Shown piece by piece: positions 28,964-38,136 of a stretch of 64,000 nucleotides of DNA; within the stretch, counting starts at the first letter, position 1; each line of letters begins with the position of its first letter. Source of the DNA: Yonghaparkia sp. Root332 (GTDB lineage: Bacteria; Actinomycetota; Actinomycetes; Actinomycetales; Microbacteriaceae). Made by a program: the position numbers and the translations under genes. The stretch is from NCBI RefSeq assembly GCF_001425665.1, contig NZ_LMCX01000002.1, positions 930,001-994,000 on the forward strand, in the 5' to 3' direction. The notes under the pieces were generated by a model. That model was not told where the DNA came from, did not search any database, and was given only the letters and a program-made list of their open reading frames with translations.

Positions 28964-29929
28964 ATGACGAGCTGGTCGGGCGACGCATCGCTCCTGGCGA
29001 CCGCCGACCGACTGCTCGGGAGCAGCCACCCGCGCGCGGCCGTCGCGCTCGTGACCCCGCAGGGCTCGGCGACGGCGTGGCGGGGCGTCTCCGAAGGCGC
29101 CGACTCCGAGATCGGCTCGATCTCGAAAGCGATGACGGGGATGCTCTACCGCGACTCGATCGACCGCGGCCGGGTCACCCCGACCACCGTGCTCGCCGAG
29201 CTCCTCCCGCTCGACGGGCACGGCGCTCTCGAGCGCGTGACGCTCGAGGCGCTCGCGACGCACCGCTCGGGGCTCCCCCGCCTCCCTCCCGGCATGCAGC
29301 CGATGCGGCGCTCGTGGCGCCTGTGGACGCGCGGCGAGAACCCGTACGGCGACTCGCTCGCCGAGCTGCTCGAGCAGTGCCGCGGGGTGCGGCTCGGCGC
29401 GGCGCGCGGCCGGTACTCGAATCTCGGCTTCCAGCTGCTCGGGCATGCGGTCGCCGCGGCCGAGGGCACGAGCTACGTCGAGCTGCTGCAGAGCCGGTTC
29501 GGGCCGGGCGACTGGGCGCCTCGAACCGAAGACGAGCTTCGACCCTCGAGCCTTCGGGGGGTCTCGCGTCGCGGCCGGCCACGGGAGGCGTGGACGGGAG
29601 AGGCGATCGCACTGGCCGGGGGCATCCGCGCCGGCATCGGAACCATGCGCGCGCTCCTGGAGGGCATCCTCGACGGCTCCGCCCCCGGGACCTCGGCGCT
29701 CGACCCCGACACCGCCTACGCGCCGGGGGTACGCATCGGCGCCGGCTGGATCACGATCGGCCGCGACGGGCGGAGCCTCACCTGGCACAACGGCGGCACG
29801 GGCGGCTTCCGGAGCTGGATCGGCGTCGATCGCGCCTCGGGCACCGGAGCCGCCATCCTCACCGCGTGCGCCCGCTCGGTCGATCGTGCCGGCTTCGGAC
29901 TGCTCGGCGAGCACGCGCCCTCCTCATGA
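28964..29929 (+). CDS. Serine hydrolase of the beta-lactamase / penicillin-binding-protein-like family
   Basis: The 321-aa protein contains the class C-type active site: SISK (Ser near 50), YSN (near 154) and HNGGTGG (near 279) in place of KTG. The group includes esterases, D-aminopeptidases and AmpC-like enzymes. No signal peptide is evident, so a cytoplasmic esterase or peptidase role is more likely than beta-lactam resistance. A polar insertion around residues 187-205 (RTEDELRPSSLRGVSRRG) has repeat-like base composition. Confidence 0.82.
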   Translation: MTSWSGDASLLATADRLLGSSHPRAAVALVTPQGSATAWRGVSEGADSEIGSISKAMTGMLYRDSIDRGRVTPTTVLAELLPLDGHGALERVTLEALATHRSGLPRLPPGMQPMRRSWRLWTRGENPYGDSLAELLEQCRGVRLGAARGRYSNLGFQLLGHAVAAAEGTSYVELLQSRFGPGDWAPRTEDELRPSSLRGVSRRGRPREAWTGEAIALAGGIRAGIGTMRALLEGILDGSAPGTSALDPDTAYAPGVRIGAGWITIGRDGRSLTWHNGGTGGFRSWIGVDRASGTGAAILTACARSVDRAGFGLLGEHAPSS

Positions 29930-29980
29930 ACGTCGCCGCAGCGACGTAGGGTGTGCTCGACCGACCCGGAGGATCCACCG

Positions 29981-31363
29981 ATGCACGAGATCATCTGCCC
30001 GCACTGCAGCAAGGCCTTCACGGTCGACGAGGCCGGCTACGCGGACATCCTCAAGCAGGTGCGCGACCGCGAGTTCGCGCAGGAGCTCCACGAGCGGCTC
30101 GAGCTCGCCGCGCGAGAGAAGCAGACCGAGATCGCCCTCGCCGAGGCGACCCTCACGGCGAAGTTCGAGCGCGACGCCGCCAAGAGGCAGACCGAGCTCG
30201 AGCACGCCGCCGCAGAGCGGCAGGCCGAGATCGAGCGCCTCAAGGCCGAGCTGCGGTCGACCGAGACGACGCAGAAGCTCGCCGTGAGCGAGGCCCTCGC
30301 CGCCGTCGAGCGCGAGCGCGATGCCCTCAAGAGCGCCCTCGAGAAGGAGGTCGCGCAGACCCACGCCGAGGTCGAGAAGCTCAAAGCCGAGCTGTCGGCC
30401 GCCGACGTCGCCCGCCAGCTCGCCCTCGCCCAGGCAACGAGCGCCCTCGAGAAGGAGCGCGACGACCTCAAGCGCGACCTCGAGCTGCGGGCGACCGAGC
30501 AGAAGCTGCTCGAGGCCTCCCTCAAGGAGCAGCACAGCACCGAAGTCGCCCTGCTGCAGGAGACGATCGAGACCTACAAGGACTTCAAGGCCAAGCAGTC
30601 GACGAAGATGCTCGGCGAGACGCTCGAGCAGCACTGCGAGATCGTCTTCAACCGGGCCCGCTCCGGCGCCTTCCCGCGCGCCTACTTCGAGAAGGACAAC
30701 GACGCGAGCGGCGGCACGAAGGGCGACTTCATCTTCCGCGAGTCGAACGACGAGGGCGTCGAGGTCATCTCGATCATGTTCGAGATGAAGAACGAGGCCG
30801 ACGCGACGGCGTCGAAGAAGAAGAACGAGGACTTCTTCGACAAGCTCGACAAGGACCGCACGGCGAAGGGCTGCGAGTACGCCGTCCTCGTCTCGATGCT
30901 CGAGCCCGACAGCGAGCTCTACAACGAGGGCATCGTCGACGTCTCGTACCGCTACCCGAAGATGTACGTCGTCCGCCCGCAGTTCTTCCTGCCGATCATC
31001 ACGCTGCTGCGCAACGCCGCCCTCAGCACCGAGCAGGTGAAGAGCGAGCTCGCCCGCGTGCGCGAGCAGAACGTCGACATCACCAACTTCGAGGAGCGCC
31101 TGAAGGTCTTCAAGACCGGCTTCGCCCGCAACTACTCGCTCGCATCGGACCAGTTCGGCGAGGCGGTGAAGCGCATCGACGAGGCGATCAAGGACCTCGA
31201 GAGGGTCAAGGATGCCCTCATGAAGTCGGCGAACAACCTGCGGCTGGCGAACGACAAGGCCGACGGTCTCACCATCAAGTCGCTCACGCGGGGCAACCCG
31301 ACGATGGCGGCGAAGTTCGCCGAGCTCGAGAAGGGCGAGGTCGCGGTCGCCGAGGTCGACTGA
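29981..31363 (+). CDS. DUF2130 protein (coiled coil plus putative PD-(D/E)xK-like domain)
   Basis: The 460-aa protein starts with a short CPHCSKAF element, then a long charged coiled coil (about 30-215). The DUF2130 core (about 215-350) and a helical tail follow. In the core, KGDFIFRE followed by [12 protein letters not shown] gives a D...ExK arrangement like restriction-endonuclease-fold proteins. Nuclease activity is inference. The ATG at 29981 has GGAGG at 29968-29972. It stands alone between the serine hydrolase and the convergent ECF42 gene. Confidence 0.82.
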   Translation: MHEIICPHCSKAFTVDEAGYADILKQVRDREFAQELHERLELAAREKQTEIALAEATLTAKFERDAAKRQTELEHAAAERQAEIERLKAELRSTETTQKLAVSEALAAVERERDALKSALEKEVAQTHAEVEKLKAELSAADVARQLALAQATSALEKERDDLKRDLELRATEQKLLEASLKEQHSTEVALLQETIETYKDFKAKQSTKMLGETLEQHCEIVFNRARSGAFPRAYFEKDNDASGGTKGDFIFRESNDEGVEVISIMFEMKNEADATASKKKNEDFFDKLDKDRTAKGCEYAVLVSMLEPDSELYNEGIVDVSYRYPKMYVVRPQFFLPIITLLRNAALSTEQVKSELARVREQNVDITNFEERLKVFKTGFARNYSLASDQFGEAVKRIDEAIKDLERVKDALMKSANNLRLANDKADGLTIKSLTRGNPTMAAKFAELEKGEVAVAEVD

Positions 31364-31374
31364 GCGACCGCCGC

Positions 31375-32658
31375 TCAGGCCCGCGCTGCGCGCTCCTCGA
31401 TCTCGTCGATGCGTCGCTGCAGGAACCGGCGCTCGGCCGCGGTCGGCGCGAGCGCCAGGGCGCGGTGGTAGTGCGGCAGCGCCTCCGCGTCCTCCCCCCG
31501 GCGGCGCCAGAGGTCGGCGCGCGTGGCGTGGAGGAGGTGGTACTCCGCGAGCAAGGCGTCGAGGTTGAGGGTGTCGAGCAGGGCGAGCCCAGCATCCGGG
31601 CCGTCGGAGAGCGCCACCGCGATCGCACGGTTCAGATCGATGACGGGAGACGGGGAGACCTCGCTCAGTCGCGCGTAAAGGGCGGCGATGCGGTCGAACC
31701 TCGTCGCCTGCGCCGTCGGGGCCGTCGCGTGCTCGGCCGCGATCTGCGCCTGCAGCAGGTACGGGCCGGGGGCGGCGCCGACCCCCTGGAGGGCCGTCTC
31801 GGCTTCGGCGAGCATGCGGGCGGCCTCGGCGATGGCCGCCGCGTCCCAGAGGGTGCGGTCCTGCTCGTCGAGCAGCACGAGCTCGCCATCCGCGTCGAGC
31901 CGGGCCGACGTGCGCGAGTGCTGGAAGAGCTGCAGGGCGAGCAGCGCGAGAACCTCGGGCTGCTGCGGCATGAGCGACGCCACGAGGCGCGTGAGCCGGA
32001 TGGCCTCATCGGCGAGGGCCGGGCGCACGATGTCGTCGCCGCTCCCGGACGCGTAGCCCTCGGAGAAGAGCAGGTACAGCACCGCCAGAACCCCCGCCGT
32101 CCGCTCGGGCAGCAACCGGAGCGGCGGGACGCGGTAGGGGATGTTCGCGGCACGGATCTTCGCCCGCGCGCGCACCAGCCGCTTCTGCATCGTCTGCTCG
32201 CTCACGAGGAAGACGCCCGCGGTCTCGGCGACCGTGAGACCCAGGACGGTGCGGAGCGTGAGGGCGACGCGGGCCTCCATCGCGAGCGCCGGGTGGCAGC
32301 ACGTGAAGATCAGGCGGAGTCGGTCGTCGTCGATCGGCATCGTCGGCTCCTCCTCTGCCGGCGGCTCAAGCTCTCGGGCGTGCCGCTCGGTGGCTCGGCG
32401 CTCGGTCTGTTCCTTGCGGATCGCGTCAGTGGCCGCGTTCCTCGCGACCGTCGTGAGCCAGGCGCCGGGGCTGTCGGGGATGCCGCGCTCGGGCCACGTC
32501 GTCAGCGCTCGGGTGACGGCGTCGTGGAAGGAGTCCTCGGCGAGATCCCAGTCGCCGGTGCGGCGGATCAGGGCTGCGACGATGCGCAGGCGCTCGGACG
32601 CGATGACCTCGGCGAGGGCTGCGCTCGCCTCGGTCGCCGCGTCACGAGATGCGGGCAT
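31375..32658 (-). CDS. ECF42-type RNA polymerase sigma factor with C-terminal extension
   Basis: The 427-aa sigma factor has region 2 (LRIVAALIRRTGDWDLAEDSFHDAVTRAL...GAWLTTVARNAATD) and region 4 (LRLIFTCCHPALAMEARVALTLRTVLGLTVAETA...SEQTMQKRLVRARAKI). A helical TPR-like extension of about 230 residues replaces an anti-sigma partner. Such factors are typically encoded with a YCII/DGPF protein, which is exactly the next gene upstream here. The extension is thought to control activity. A close paralogue lies at 53923-55221. Confidence 0.92.
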   Translation of the reverse strand: MPASRDAATEASAALAEVIASERLRIVAALIRRTGDWDLAEDSFHDAVTRALTTWPERGIPDSPGAWLTTVARNAATDAIRKEQTERRATERHARELEPPAEEEPTMPIDDDRLRLIFTCCHPALAMEARVALTLRTVLGLTVAETAGVFLVSEQTMQKRLVRARAKIRAANIPYRVPPLRLLPERTAGVLAVLYLLFSEGYASGSGDDIVRPALADEAIRLTRLVASLMPQQPEVLALLALQLFQHSRTSARLDADGELVLLDEQDRTLWDAAAIAEAARMLAEAETALQGVGAAPGPYLLQAQIAAEHATAPTAQATRFDRIAALYARLSEVSPSPVIDLNRAIAVALSDGPDAGLALLDTLNLDALLAEYHLLHATRADLWRRRGEDAEALPHYHRALALAPTAAERRFLQRRIDEIEERAARA

Positions 32659-32673
32659 CCGTCGTCTCGATGC

Positions 32674-33009
32674 TCAGCCCTCGAACGGCCAGATGGGCCG
32701 GACCTCGACCCGGCCGAAGCGGGCCATCGGGTGCGCGGCGGCGATCTCGAGGGCCTCGTCGAGGTTGTCGACGTCGATGAGGTCGAAGCCGGCGATCCAC
32801 TCCTTGGTCTCGACGAAGGGGCCGTCGGTGAGGATGGTCGCGCCGTCGCGGACCGTCACCGTGGTGGCGTCCGACGGCGGGCGCAGGCGGTTGCCGGTGC
32901 GGGCGATGCCGCGGCGCTCGATGTCGGCGCTCCACTCCTCGATGTTGTCCTCCTCGGGGATGTACGTGGGCGCTTCGGGATCGCTGATGATGAGCAGCAG
33001 GTATTCCAT
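32674..33009 (-). CDS. YCII/DGPF-type partner of the ECF42 sigma factor
   Basis: The 111-aa single-domain protein of the YCII fold begins MEYLLLIISDPEAPTYIPEE, has TDGPFVETKEWIAGFDLIDV (the DGPF motif) and ends RFGRVEVRPIWPFEG. It lies 15 bases upstream of the sigma gene, with AAGGAG before its ATG, so the two form an operon. It is presumed to sense a small molecule or modulate the sigma factor; the mechanism is unknown. It is highly similar to the protein at 55238-55570. Confidence 0.9.
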   Translation of the reverse strand: MEYLLLIISDPEAPTYIPEEDNIEEWSADIERRGIARTGNRLRPPSDATTVTVRDGATILTDGPFVETKEWIAGFDLIDVDNLDEALEIAAAHPMARFGRVEVRPIWPFEG

Positions 33010-33109
33010 GGTCGTCTCCTTCTGTCGCAGTCGAGGTCGATTACACCAGGACGACGAAGAAGGGCGGGCCGGGAGGACACACCGCGCGATGTTGGTCCCG
33101 AAGTCGGCG

Positions 33110-33574
33110 CTACAGCAGCTCGTCGTCCTCGTCGTCGACGTCATCGTTCGACCGCGAGGTCGACGACGCGGGCCGCTCGCCGACGGCCGTGCCGGGCTTC
33201 ACGCCCGTCCCCGGCGCGTGCTTGTCGCGCTCGACGACGAGCCACTCGGGCATCTCCTCGAGCAGGGCCTTGATCTCGGCGGTCGTCATCGAGTCGCTCA
33301 CTCCCCCGCGCGCGAGCGCCGAGTTCGACACGCCCAGGCGGCGGGCGACCTCATCCCGCGGGTGCGGGCCCTCGCGGCGCAGCGACGTCAGCCACTCGGG
33401 CGGGTTCTCCTGCAGCTCCATCAGCGCGGTGCGCGAGATCTGCGCCTCCTGGAACTCCGCGGGCGTCGCCGGCAGGAACACGCCGAGCTTCTTCGCGGCC
33501 GTCTTCGGGCTGAGCAGCTGCTCCTTCGGGGGCTTCGGCTGCTGGCGGCGGTCTTCGCGGGGCGCATCGGTCAT
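33110..33574 (-). CDS. DUF5997 family protein
   Basis: The 154-aa protein has the conserved core SPKTAAKKLGVFLPATPAEFQ...ISRTALMELQENPPEWLTSLRREGPHPRDEVARRLGVSNSALARGG. The final part reads like a helix-turn-helix (DEVARRLGVSNSALARGG). The C-terminus is acidic and disordered (DDVDDEDDELL). It is divergent, by 54 bases, from a gene for a lone LysR-type ligand-binding domain, an arrangement I have seen repeatedly in actinobacteria. A DNA-binding role is inference. Confidence 0.8.
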   Translation of the reverse strand: MTDAPREDRRQQPKPPKEQLLSPKTAAKKLGVFLPATPAEFQEAQISRTALMELQENPPEWLTSLRREGPHPRDEVARRLGVSNSALARGGVSDSMTTAEIKALLEEMPEWLVVERDKHAPGTGVKPGTAVGERPASSTSRSNDDVDDEDDELL

Positions 33575-33628
33575 ACCCCGAGCGTAGGCGACCCCGGCGC
33601 CCGCCCGCCTCGCCGGTAGCCTGACCCC

Positions 33629-34186
33629 ATGCCCGAACCGCGCCCCGAGCCCCTGCGCGTCGCCTTCGTGCCCGGCGTCACGCCGACCAAGTGGGAGCGC
33701 ATCTGGCGCGAGCGCCGCCCCCGCGGTCGCATCGATCTCACCCCCATGACGCAGGCGGATGCTCTCACCGCCCTCCGCGACGGCACCGCGCACATGGCGC
33801 TCTTGCGCGACACCTCGGCGACCGACGACTGGCACGCCATCCCCCTGTACCGCGAGGCCGCGGTCGTCGTCGCCCCCAAGGACTCGCCCGTCGCTGATCG
33901 GGCCGCGCCCACGCTCGAGGATCTCGCGGACGAGACGGTTCTCCCCGTCGACCTCCTCGACGGCACTGGCGAGGATGCCGTCGCGCTCGTCGCCGCGAAC
34001 GTCGGCGTCGCCGTCATGCCGCAGTCGGTCGCGCGGGCGCAGTCGCGCAAGGACGTCGTCGCACGCATCCTCGCTGGCGGGCCTGACACGGGGATTTCGC
34101 TCGTCTGGCCGATCGACGACCCACACCCGCTCGCGGATGAGTTCATCGGCATCGTGCGCGGGCGCACGGCGAACAGCTCGCGCTGA
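33629..34186 (+). CDS. LysR-type substrate-binding domain protein lacking an HTH
   Basis: The 185-aa protein corresponds to the periplasmic-binding-like effector domain of LysR regulators (LRVAFVPGVTPTKWERIW, AVVVAPKDSPVAD, GVAVMPQSVARAQ). The N-terminal DNA-binding helices are missing. It starts cleanly with MPEPRPEPLRVAFV, so the missing part is not a simple 5' truncation within the frame. It is divergent from DUF5997, whose product contains an HTH-like segment, suggesting a split regulator. Confidence 0.82.
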   Translation: MPEPRPEPLRVAFVPGVTPTKWERIWRERRPRGRIDLTPMTQADALTALRDGTAHMALLRDTSATDDWHAIPLYREAAVVVAPKDSPVADRAAPTLEDLADETVLPVDLLDGTGEDAVALVAANVGVAVMPQSVARAQSRKDVVARILAGGPDTGISLVWPIDDPHPLADEFIGIVRGRTANSSR

Positions 34187-34287
34187 CCTCCGCGGGCCAC
34201 CCCCGCGGGTTTGACCCTGTGGTAGCCACACGGTGTTCACTCGACCGTGTTCGCCCGCACGACTCCGACGACCTCCGGGAGGCCGCC

Positions 34288-35001
34288 ATGAGCGCCCCGT
34301 CCACGACCGACGAACCCACCGCCCCACCTCGCACCAAGACGCCTGGGTGGCCCGAGATCCTCACCGGCAGCGCGGCCTTCCTCCTCGCATTCGCCGCGAT
34401 CGCGCTCACGCTCCCCCTCATCGACGACCCGGCCACGCAGGGCATCGCGGGGCTCTTCGCCTCAGGAGCGCTCGGGCTCGTCGCGTTCGGTGCGGCCGTG
34501 CTTCTGCGCATCCGATCGATCGACGCCTTCGGATTCCGACGCACGACACCCGCCCGCATCCTCGTCGGCGCCGGTCTCGGCATCGCGACCTACCTGCTGG
34601 GCGTGCTCGTCGCGATCGCGTACATCACCGTCACGGGCGACGCCGAGAACGTGCAGGCGGGCTACCAGGCGGCCGCGGCGGGCGGGTGGCTGTCGCTCGC
34701 CGTCACCCTCATCGCTGGCGCCGTCATCACTCCCCTCGGCGAGGAGGCCTTCTTCCGCGGCGTGCTCGCGAACGCCCTGATCGCCCGCCACGGCGCGTGG
34801 GTCGGCGTGCTCGTGAGCGCCGCGGTCTTCGCCGTCGCGCACGGCATCAATCCCGTGCTGCCGATCGCATTCGTCGTCGGCGTCAGCACCGCGCTGCTGT
34901 ACCGCTGGTCGGGCTCGGTCTGGCCGGGCGTCGCGCTGCACGCCACCAACAACGCCACCGCTTTTCTCGTCCCGCTCGCGATCAACCTGGGCCTGGCATG
35001 A
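34288..35001 (+). CDS. CPBP-family intramembrane metalloprotease
   Basis: The 237-aa membrane protein with about seven helices has the three Abi/CPBP motifs: EEAFFRG (EExxxR), FAVAHG (FxxxH) and HATNNA (HxxxN). Members cleave within membranes (CAAX prenyl endopeptidase relatives) or serve in bacteriocin immunity. GGGAGG precedes the ATG. The TGA overlaps the beta-lactamase ATG (ATGA), so all three genes to 36754 are coupled. Confidence 0.88.
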   Translation: MSAPSTTDEPTAPPRTKTPGWPEILTGSAAFLLAFAAIALTLPLIDDPATQGIAGLFASGALGLVAFGAAVLLRIRSIDAFGFRRTTPARILVGAGLGIATYLLGVLVAIAYITVTGDAENVQAGYQAAAAGGWLSLAVTLIAGAVITPLGEEAFFRGVLANALIARHGAWVGVLVSAAVFAVAHGINPVLPIAFVVGVSTALLYRWSGSVWPGVALHATNNATAFLVPLAINLGLA

Positions 35002-35990
35002 TGGGCGCCGAACCGAGGCCCGGAACGACTCGAGCGAGGTCCAGCATTCAGACGCGCCGAACGGCGAGACGCGCCCCGCAGACGGTGCGCGCGACGACCG
35101 CGGGCCTGGCAGCCCTCGTCCTGCTGGTCGGGTCCGGATGCTCGGCCGTGGGCATCGGCGGAGCACCGACGCCGAGCCCCTCCGCCCCGGTGGCCGCCGA
35201 ACCGAGCCCCACCATCGACCTCGACGACGACCTCGCCGACCTGGAGGGCGAGTACGACGCCCGCGTCGGTGTCTACGCCGTCGACACCGGCTCAGGCGAG
35301 ACCGTCGCCTACCGGGAGGACGAGCGCTTCGCCTACGCGTCCACCTTCAAGGCGCTGCTCGCCGCCGTCGTACTGAAGACCGTCGACGACCTCGACCGCG
35401 TCATCACCTACTCGGCCGACGAGCTCGTCGACTACTCGCCGGTCACCGAGCAGAACGTGGATGGCGGGATGAGCATCCGCGAGCTCGCAGAGGCGACCGT
35501 GCGGACGAGCGACAACTCCGCCGCCAACCTGCTGCTGGACGAGCTCGGCGGGCCCGCAGGGTTCGCCGACGCTCTCACCCGCGTCGGCGACCGCACGACG
35601 CAGCCCGAGCGCCGCGAGACCGAGCTCAACACGGCCGTGCCGGGTGAGACGCGCGACACGAGCACGCCGCGCGCGCTCGCCGAGACGCTGCGCGGCTTCG
35701 CGCTCGACGGGCTCCTCGACGACACCCAGGCCGCGACGCTCATCGACTGGATGAGCGGCAACGCGACCGGTGACCCGCTCATCCGCGCCGGAGCCCCCGA
35801 GGGATGGGCCGTCGCCGACAAGTCGGGTGCCGGCGGCTACGGCACCCGCAACGACCTCGGCATCGTGTGGCCGCCCGACGGCGACCCCATCGTCATCGCC
35901 GTGCTCACCACGCGCGATGCCGCCGACGCCGAGTACGACAACGCGCTCGTCGCCGACGTCGCCGCCGTCGTGCTGGAGGAGCTCGGCTGA
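34998..35990 (+). CDS. Class A beta-lactamase, probably exported lipoprotein
   Basis: The 330-aa protein hydrolyses beta-lactams through a Ser acyl-enzyme. All class A elements are present: STFK (Ser70 equivalent, ASTFKALLAAV), SDN (TSDNSAANLLL), ExxLN (ETELNTAVPGE, Glu166) and KSG (DKSGAGGYGT). The N-terminus has twin-basic residues, a hydrophobic run (LAALVLLVGSGC) and a possible lipobox Cys, then a Pro/Ser linker. The start overlaps the CPBP stop, and the stop overlaps the MerR start. This is a credible intrinsic resistance gene; the spectrum is not predictable. Confidence 0.9.
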   Translation: MMGAEPRPGTTRARSSIQTRRTARRAPQTVRATTAGLAALVLLVGSGCSAVGIGGAPTPSPSAPVAAEPSPTIDLDDDLADLEGEYDARVGVYAVDTGSGETVAYREDERFAYASTFKALLAAVVLKTVDDLDRVITYSADELVDYSPVTEQNVDGGMSIRELAEATVRTSDNSAANLLLDELGGPAGFADALTRVGDRTTQPERRETELNTAVPGETRDTSTPRALAETLRGFALDGLLDDTQAATLIDWMSGNATGDPLIRAGAPEGWAVADKSGAGGYGTRNDLGIVWPPDGDPIVIAVLTTRDAADAEYDNALVADVAAVVLEELG

Positions 35991-36754
35991 TGGCGTGGAG
36001 CACGCGAGAGCTCGCCGAACTGGCGGGAACGACGGTGAACACCGTGCGCCACTACCACCAGCTCGGGCTGCTCGACGAGCCGGAGCGACGCCACAACGGC
36101 TACAAGCAGTACGAGGTCGCGCACCTCATGGCGCTGCTGCGCATCCGGCGCCTCGTCGACCTCGGCGTGCCGCTCGGGCAGATCCGCGAGCTCAGTGCGA
36201 CGCCCGCCGCGAACCAGGCGCTGCACGAGGTCGACGCCGAGCTCGCGCAGAGCATCGAGCGGCTGCAGAGCGCACGCGCGGGGATCGCGGCGATCCTCCG
36301 CGAAGAGGTGCCGGCCGACGTGCCCGCCGGGTTCGAATCGGTGGCGTCGCGGATGTCGGACGCCGACCGCTCGATGATCCACCTCTACTCGCGCGTCTTC
36401 GATGAGGAGGCGCTCGCCGACCTGCGCACGAGCGTCGAGCTGTGCGACAGCGAGGTCGAAGCCGAGATCGACCGTCTTCCGGCCGATGCTGACGAGGCCA
36501 CCGTCGCTCGGCTCGCCGACGCGCTCGCGCCGAGCCTCGTGCGCAGCATCATCGAGCACCCCTGGCTCGCCGACCCCGGCTCACGGCTCACCGGTGACCG
36601 GGCATCCGCCGGCGAAGCGCTCGCCGAAAGCATGAAAGCGCTGTACAACCGCCCGCAGCTCGAGGTCTTCGTGCGCGCGAACGCGCGGGCGCTCGAGCTC
36701 GCCGAGGAGATGCGCACCGCCGGCGAGCAGCCCCCTTCAGACGTCGCTGACTGA
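35990..36754 (+). CDS. MerR-family transcriptional regulator
   Basis: The 254-aa protein has the MerR HTH (STRELAELAGTTVNTVRHYHQLGLLDEPERRHNGYKQYEVAHLMALLRIRRLVDLGVPL, about 4-62), a coiled-coil dimer helix and a helical C-terminal ligand domain resembling TipAS-like sensors. The ATG overlaps the beta-lactamase TGA. It is likely to regulate its own operon, and possibly the beta-lactamase, in response to a drug. Confidence 0.87.
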   Translation: MAWSTRELAELAGTTVNTVRHYHQLGLLDEPERRHNGYKQYEVAHLMALLRIRRLVDLGVPLGQIRELSATPAANQALHEVDAELAQSIERLQSARAGIAAILREEVPADVPAGFESVASRMSDADRSMIHLYSRVFDEEALADLRTSVELCDSEVEAEIDRLPADADEATVARLADALAPSLVRSIIEHPWLADPGSRLTGDRASAGEALAESMKALYNRPQLEVFVRANARALELAEEMRTAGEQPPSDVAD

Positions 36755-36789
36755 GCCGCGCGGTGGGCAGGCCGCTCGAGACTGCCGCT

Positions 36790-37956
36790 TTAGGCGAGGC
36801 GCGCGGTCGCTGCCGGGCGCAGGGAGCCGGCCGCCCCGAACGCCCGCGCGGCGAACCGCGAGCCGATGAGCGCGTGCGCCTCTGCGCTCGGGTGGAGCCC
36901 GTCCGGCAGCGGCAGCCGCTCGGCGTCGTCGGGGCCGTAGAGCGACAGGCCGTCGATGTAGCCGAGGTTCGCGTCGTCGCGTGCGGCGACGAGCTGCTCC
37001 ATCGCGTCGCGGATGACGGTGAGCGTCAGTCGGCCGGCAGCGGTGTCGCCGGGCGAACCCGTCGCGATGAACCGCATCTCGCCGGCCGCGAAACCGGTCG
37101 GGTCGACTGCCCCCGGCCCCGGCGTGTCTTCGTGGATGCCGCAGAAGATCGGCGACACGAGCAGCAGCGGGGTATCCGGGTGGCCGTCGCGGATGGTGTC
37201 GAGGAAGCCGTGGACGGCGGGCACGAAGCTGCGCAGCCGCATCGCGTCGAGGTTGACGACATTGATGCCGAGCTTGACGCTGATGACGTCGGCCGGAGCA
37301 TCCCGGATGACGCGCGCCATGAACGGGTCGACGAGCGCACTGCCGCCGAACCCGAGATTGCGCAGCTGCACACCGGCGCTTCGGGCCGCCACGACGGGCC
37401 AGATGCCGGTCGGGGTGGCGGCGTTCGAACCGTGACTGATCGAGCTGCCGTGGTGCACCCACACCGGGCCGACAGGCGGAGCGGGCGACACCGGGGCACG
37501 GGCGTGCAGCGCCACCACGTCGACCTTCTCGTTGTGGGGCAGCCACAGTTCGACGACCCGCTCGCCCGCCCCGGGCAGCGACACCTCGATGCGATCGGGC
37601 TCCCCCGGCGTCAGCTCCCGGCCGCCCGTCTGCAGGTCGAGCTCGACGGCGTCGCCCGCCTGCAGCTCGTGCGAGGCCACGAGCTCGCCGTCCACGACGA
37701 CGTCGACGACGCCGCGCGGGCGGGAGAACCCGCGATAGAAGACGCGCGTGGCGTGCAGCTCGAGGGTGATCGAGGTGGCGCTCGTCGCGAATCGGACCCG
37801 CACACCCGAGGGTTGCGCCTCCATCATCGCCAGCTGCGGATCAGCGTCGCGTTCGCGCACGGATCGCGGCAGACGGTGCGGGCGAACGCCTCGCTCTGTT
37901 CGTTCCAGCTCCGTCGCTCCCAGGATCAGATCCGGGGTGAGGGGGATGGTGATCAC
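36790..37956 (-). CDS. SGNH/GDSL-family hydrolase with N-terminal beta domain
   Basis: The 388-aa protein has a beta-rich N-terminal half (about 1-165) and a C-terminal SGNH hydrolase: HHGSSISHGS (block I Ser), GFGGSAL (Gly), KLGINVVN (Asn) and DGLHPSAEAH (Asp-His). This is an esterase/deacetylase acting on esters or acetylated sugars. The GTG at 37956 has GAAGGAGG just upstream. A 142-bp internal part (37178-37319) is repeated at 41980-42121. Confidence 0.88.
   Translation of the reverse strand: MITIPLTPDLILGATELERTERGVRPHRLPRSVRERDADPQLAMMEAQPSGVRVRFATSATSITLELHATRVFYRGFSRPRGVVDVVVDGELVASHELQAGDAVELDLQTGGRELTPGEPDRIEVSLPGAGERVVELWLPHNEKVDVVALHARAPVSPAPPVGPVWVHHGSSISHGSNAATPTGIWPVVAARSAGVQLRNLGFGGSALVDPFMARVIRDAPADVISVKLGINVVNLDAMRLRSFVPAVHGFLDTIRDGHPDTPLLLVSPIFCGIHEDTPGPGAVDPTGFAAGEMRFIATGSPGDTAAGRLTLTVIRDAMEQLVAARDDANLGYIDGLSLYGPDDAERLPLPDGLHPSAEAHALIGSRFAARAFGAAGSLRPAATARLA
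37178..37319. repeat. Direct repeat, source copy inside the SGNH gene
   Basis: This 142-base stretch matches 41980-42121 in the same orientation with about nine mismatches by eye (about 94% identity). It spans the block around SVKLGINVVN. The copies bracket the ABC/two-component module. Confidence 0.85.
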
Positions 37957-38093
37957 GATGCCTCCTTCATGGTCGTGCGGGTGCCGGATGCGTTCCGTCA
38001 ACGTGGGCGACGGCACCGCCGCGCCGTCGTACCTCGGTACCACGAGGTCCGGATCAAGATCGGCCTGCAGACCGATGACCCGCGTCGCCGTGA

Positions 38094-38125
38094 TTCGTAG
38101 CGTGGTTCGCGACACACGATACGAA
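38094..38125. promoter_or_regulatory. Imperfect inverted repeat upstream of ABC operon
   Basis: TTCGTAGCGTG (38094-38104) and CACGATACGAA (38115-38125) form an 11-bp inverted repeat with one mismatch and a 10-base spacer. It ends 11 bases before the ATG of the ABC ATPase gene, so it is a likely binding site for the operon's response regulator or another repressor. Confidence 0.5.
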
Positions 38126-38136
38126 AGGCCATTTGG

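Noticed and set aside
29953-33273. A 1106-codon open frame on the plus strand
   Set aside because: Arg/Ala-rich without any domain; it shadows DUF2130 and runs antisense to the ECF42 and YCII genes, which have clear motifs.
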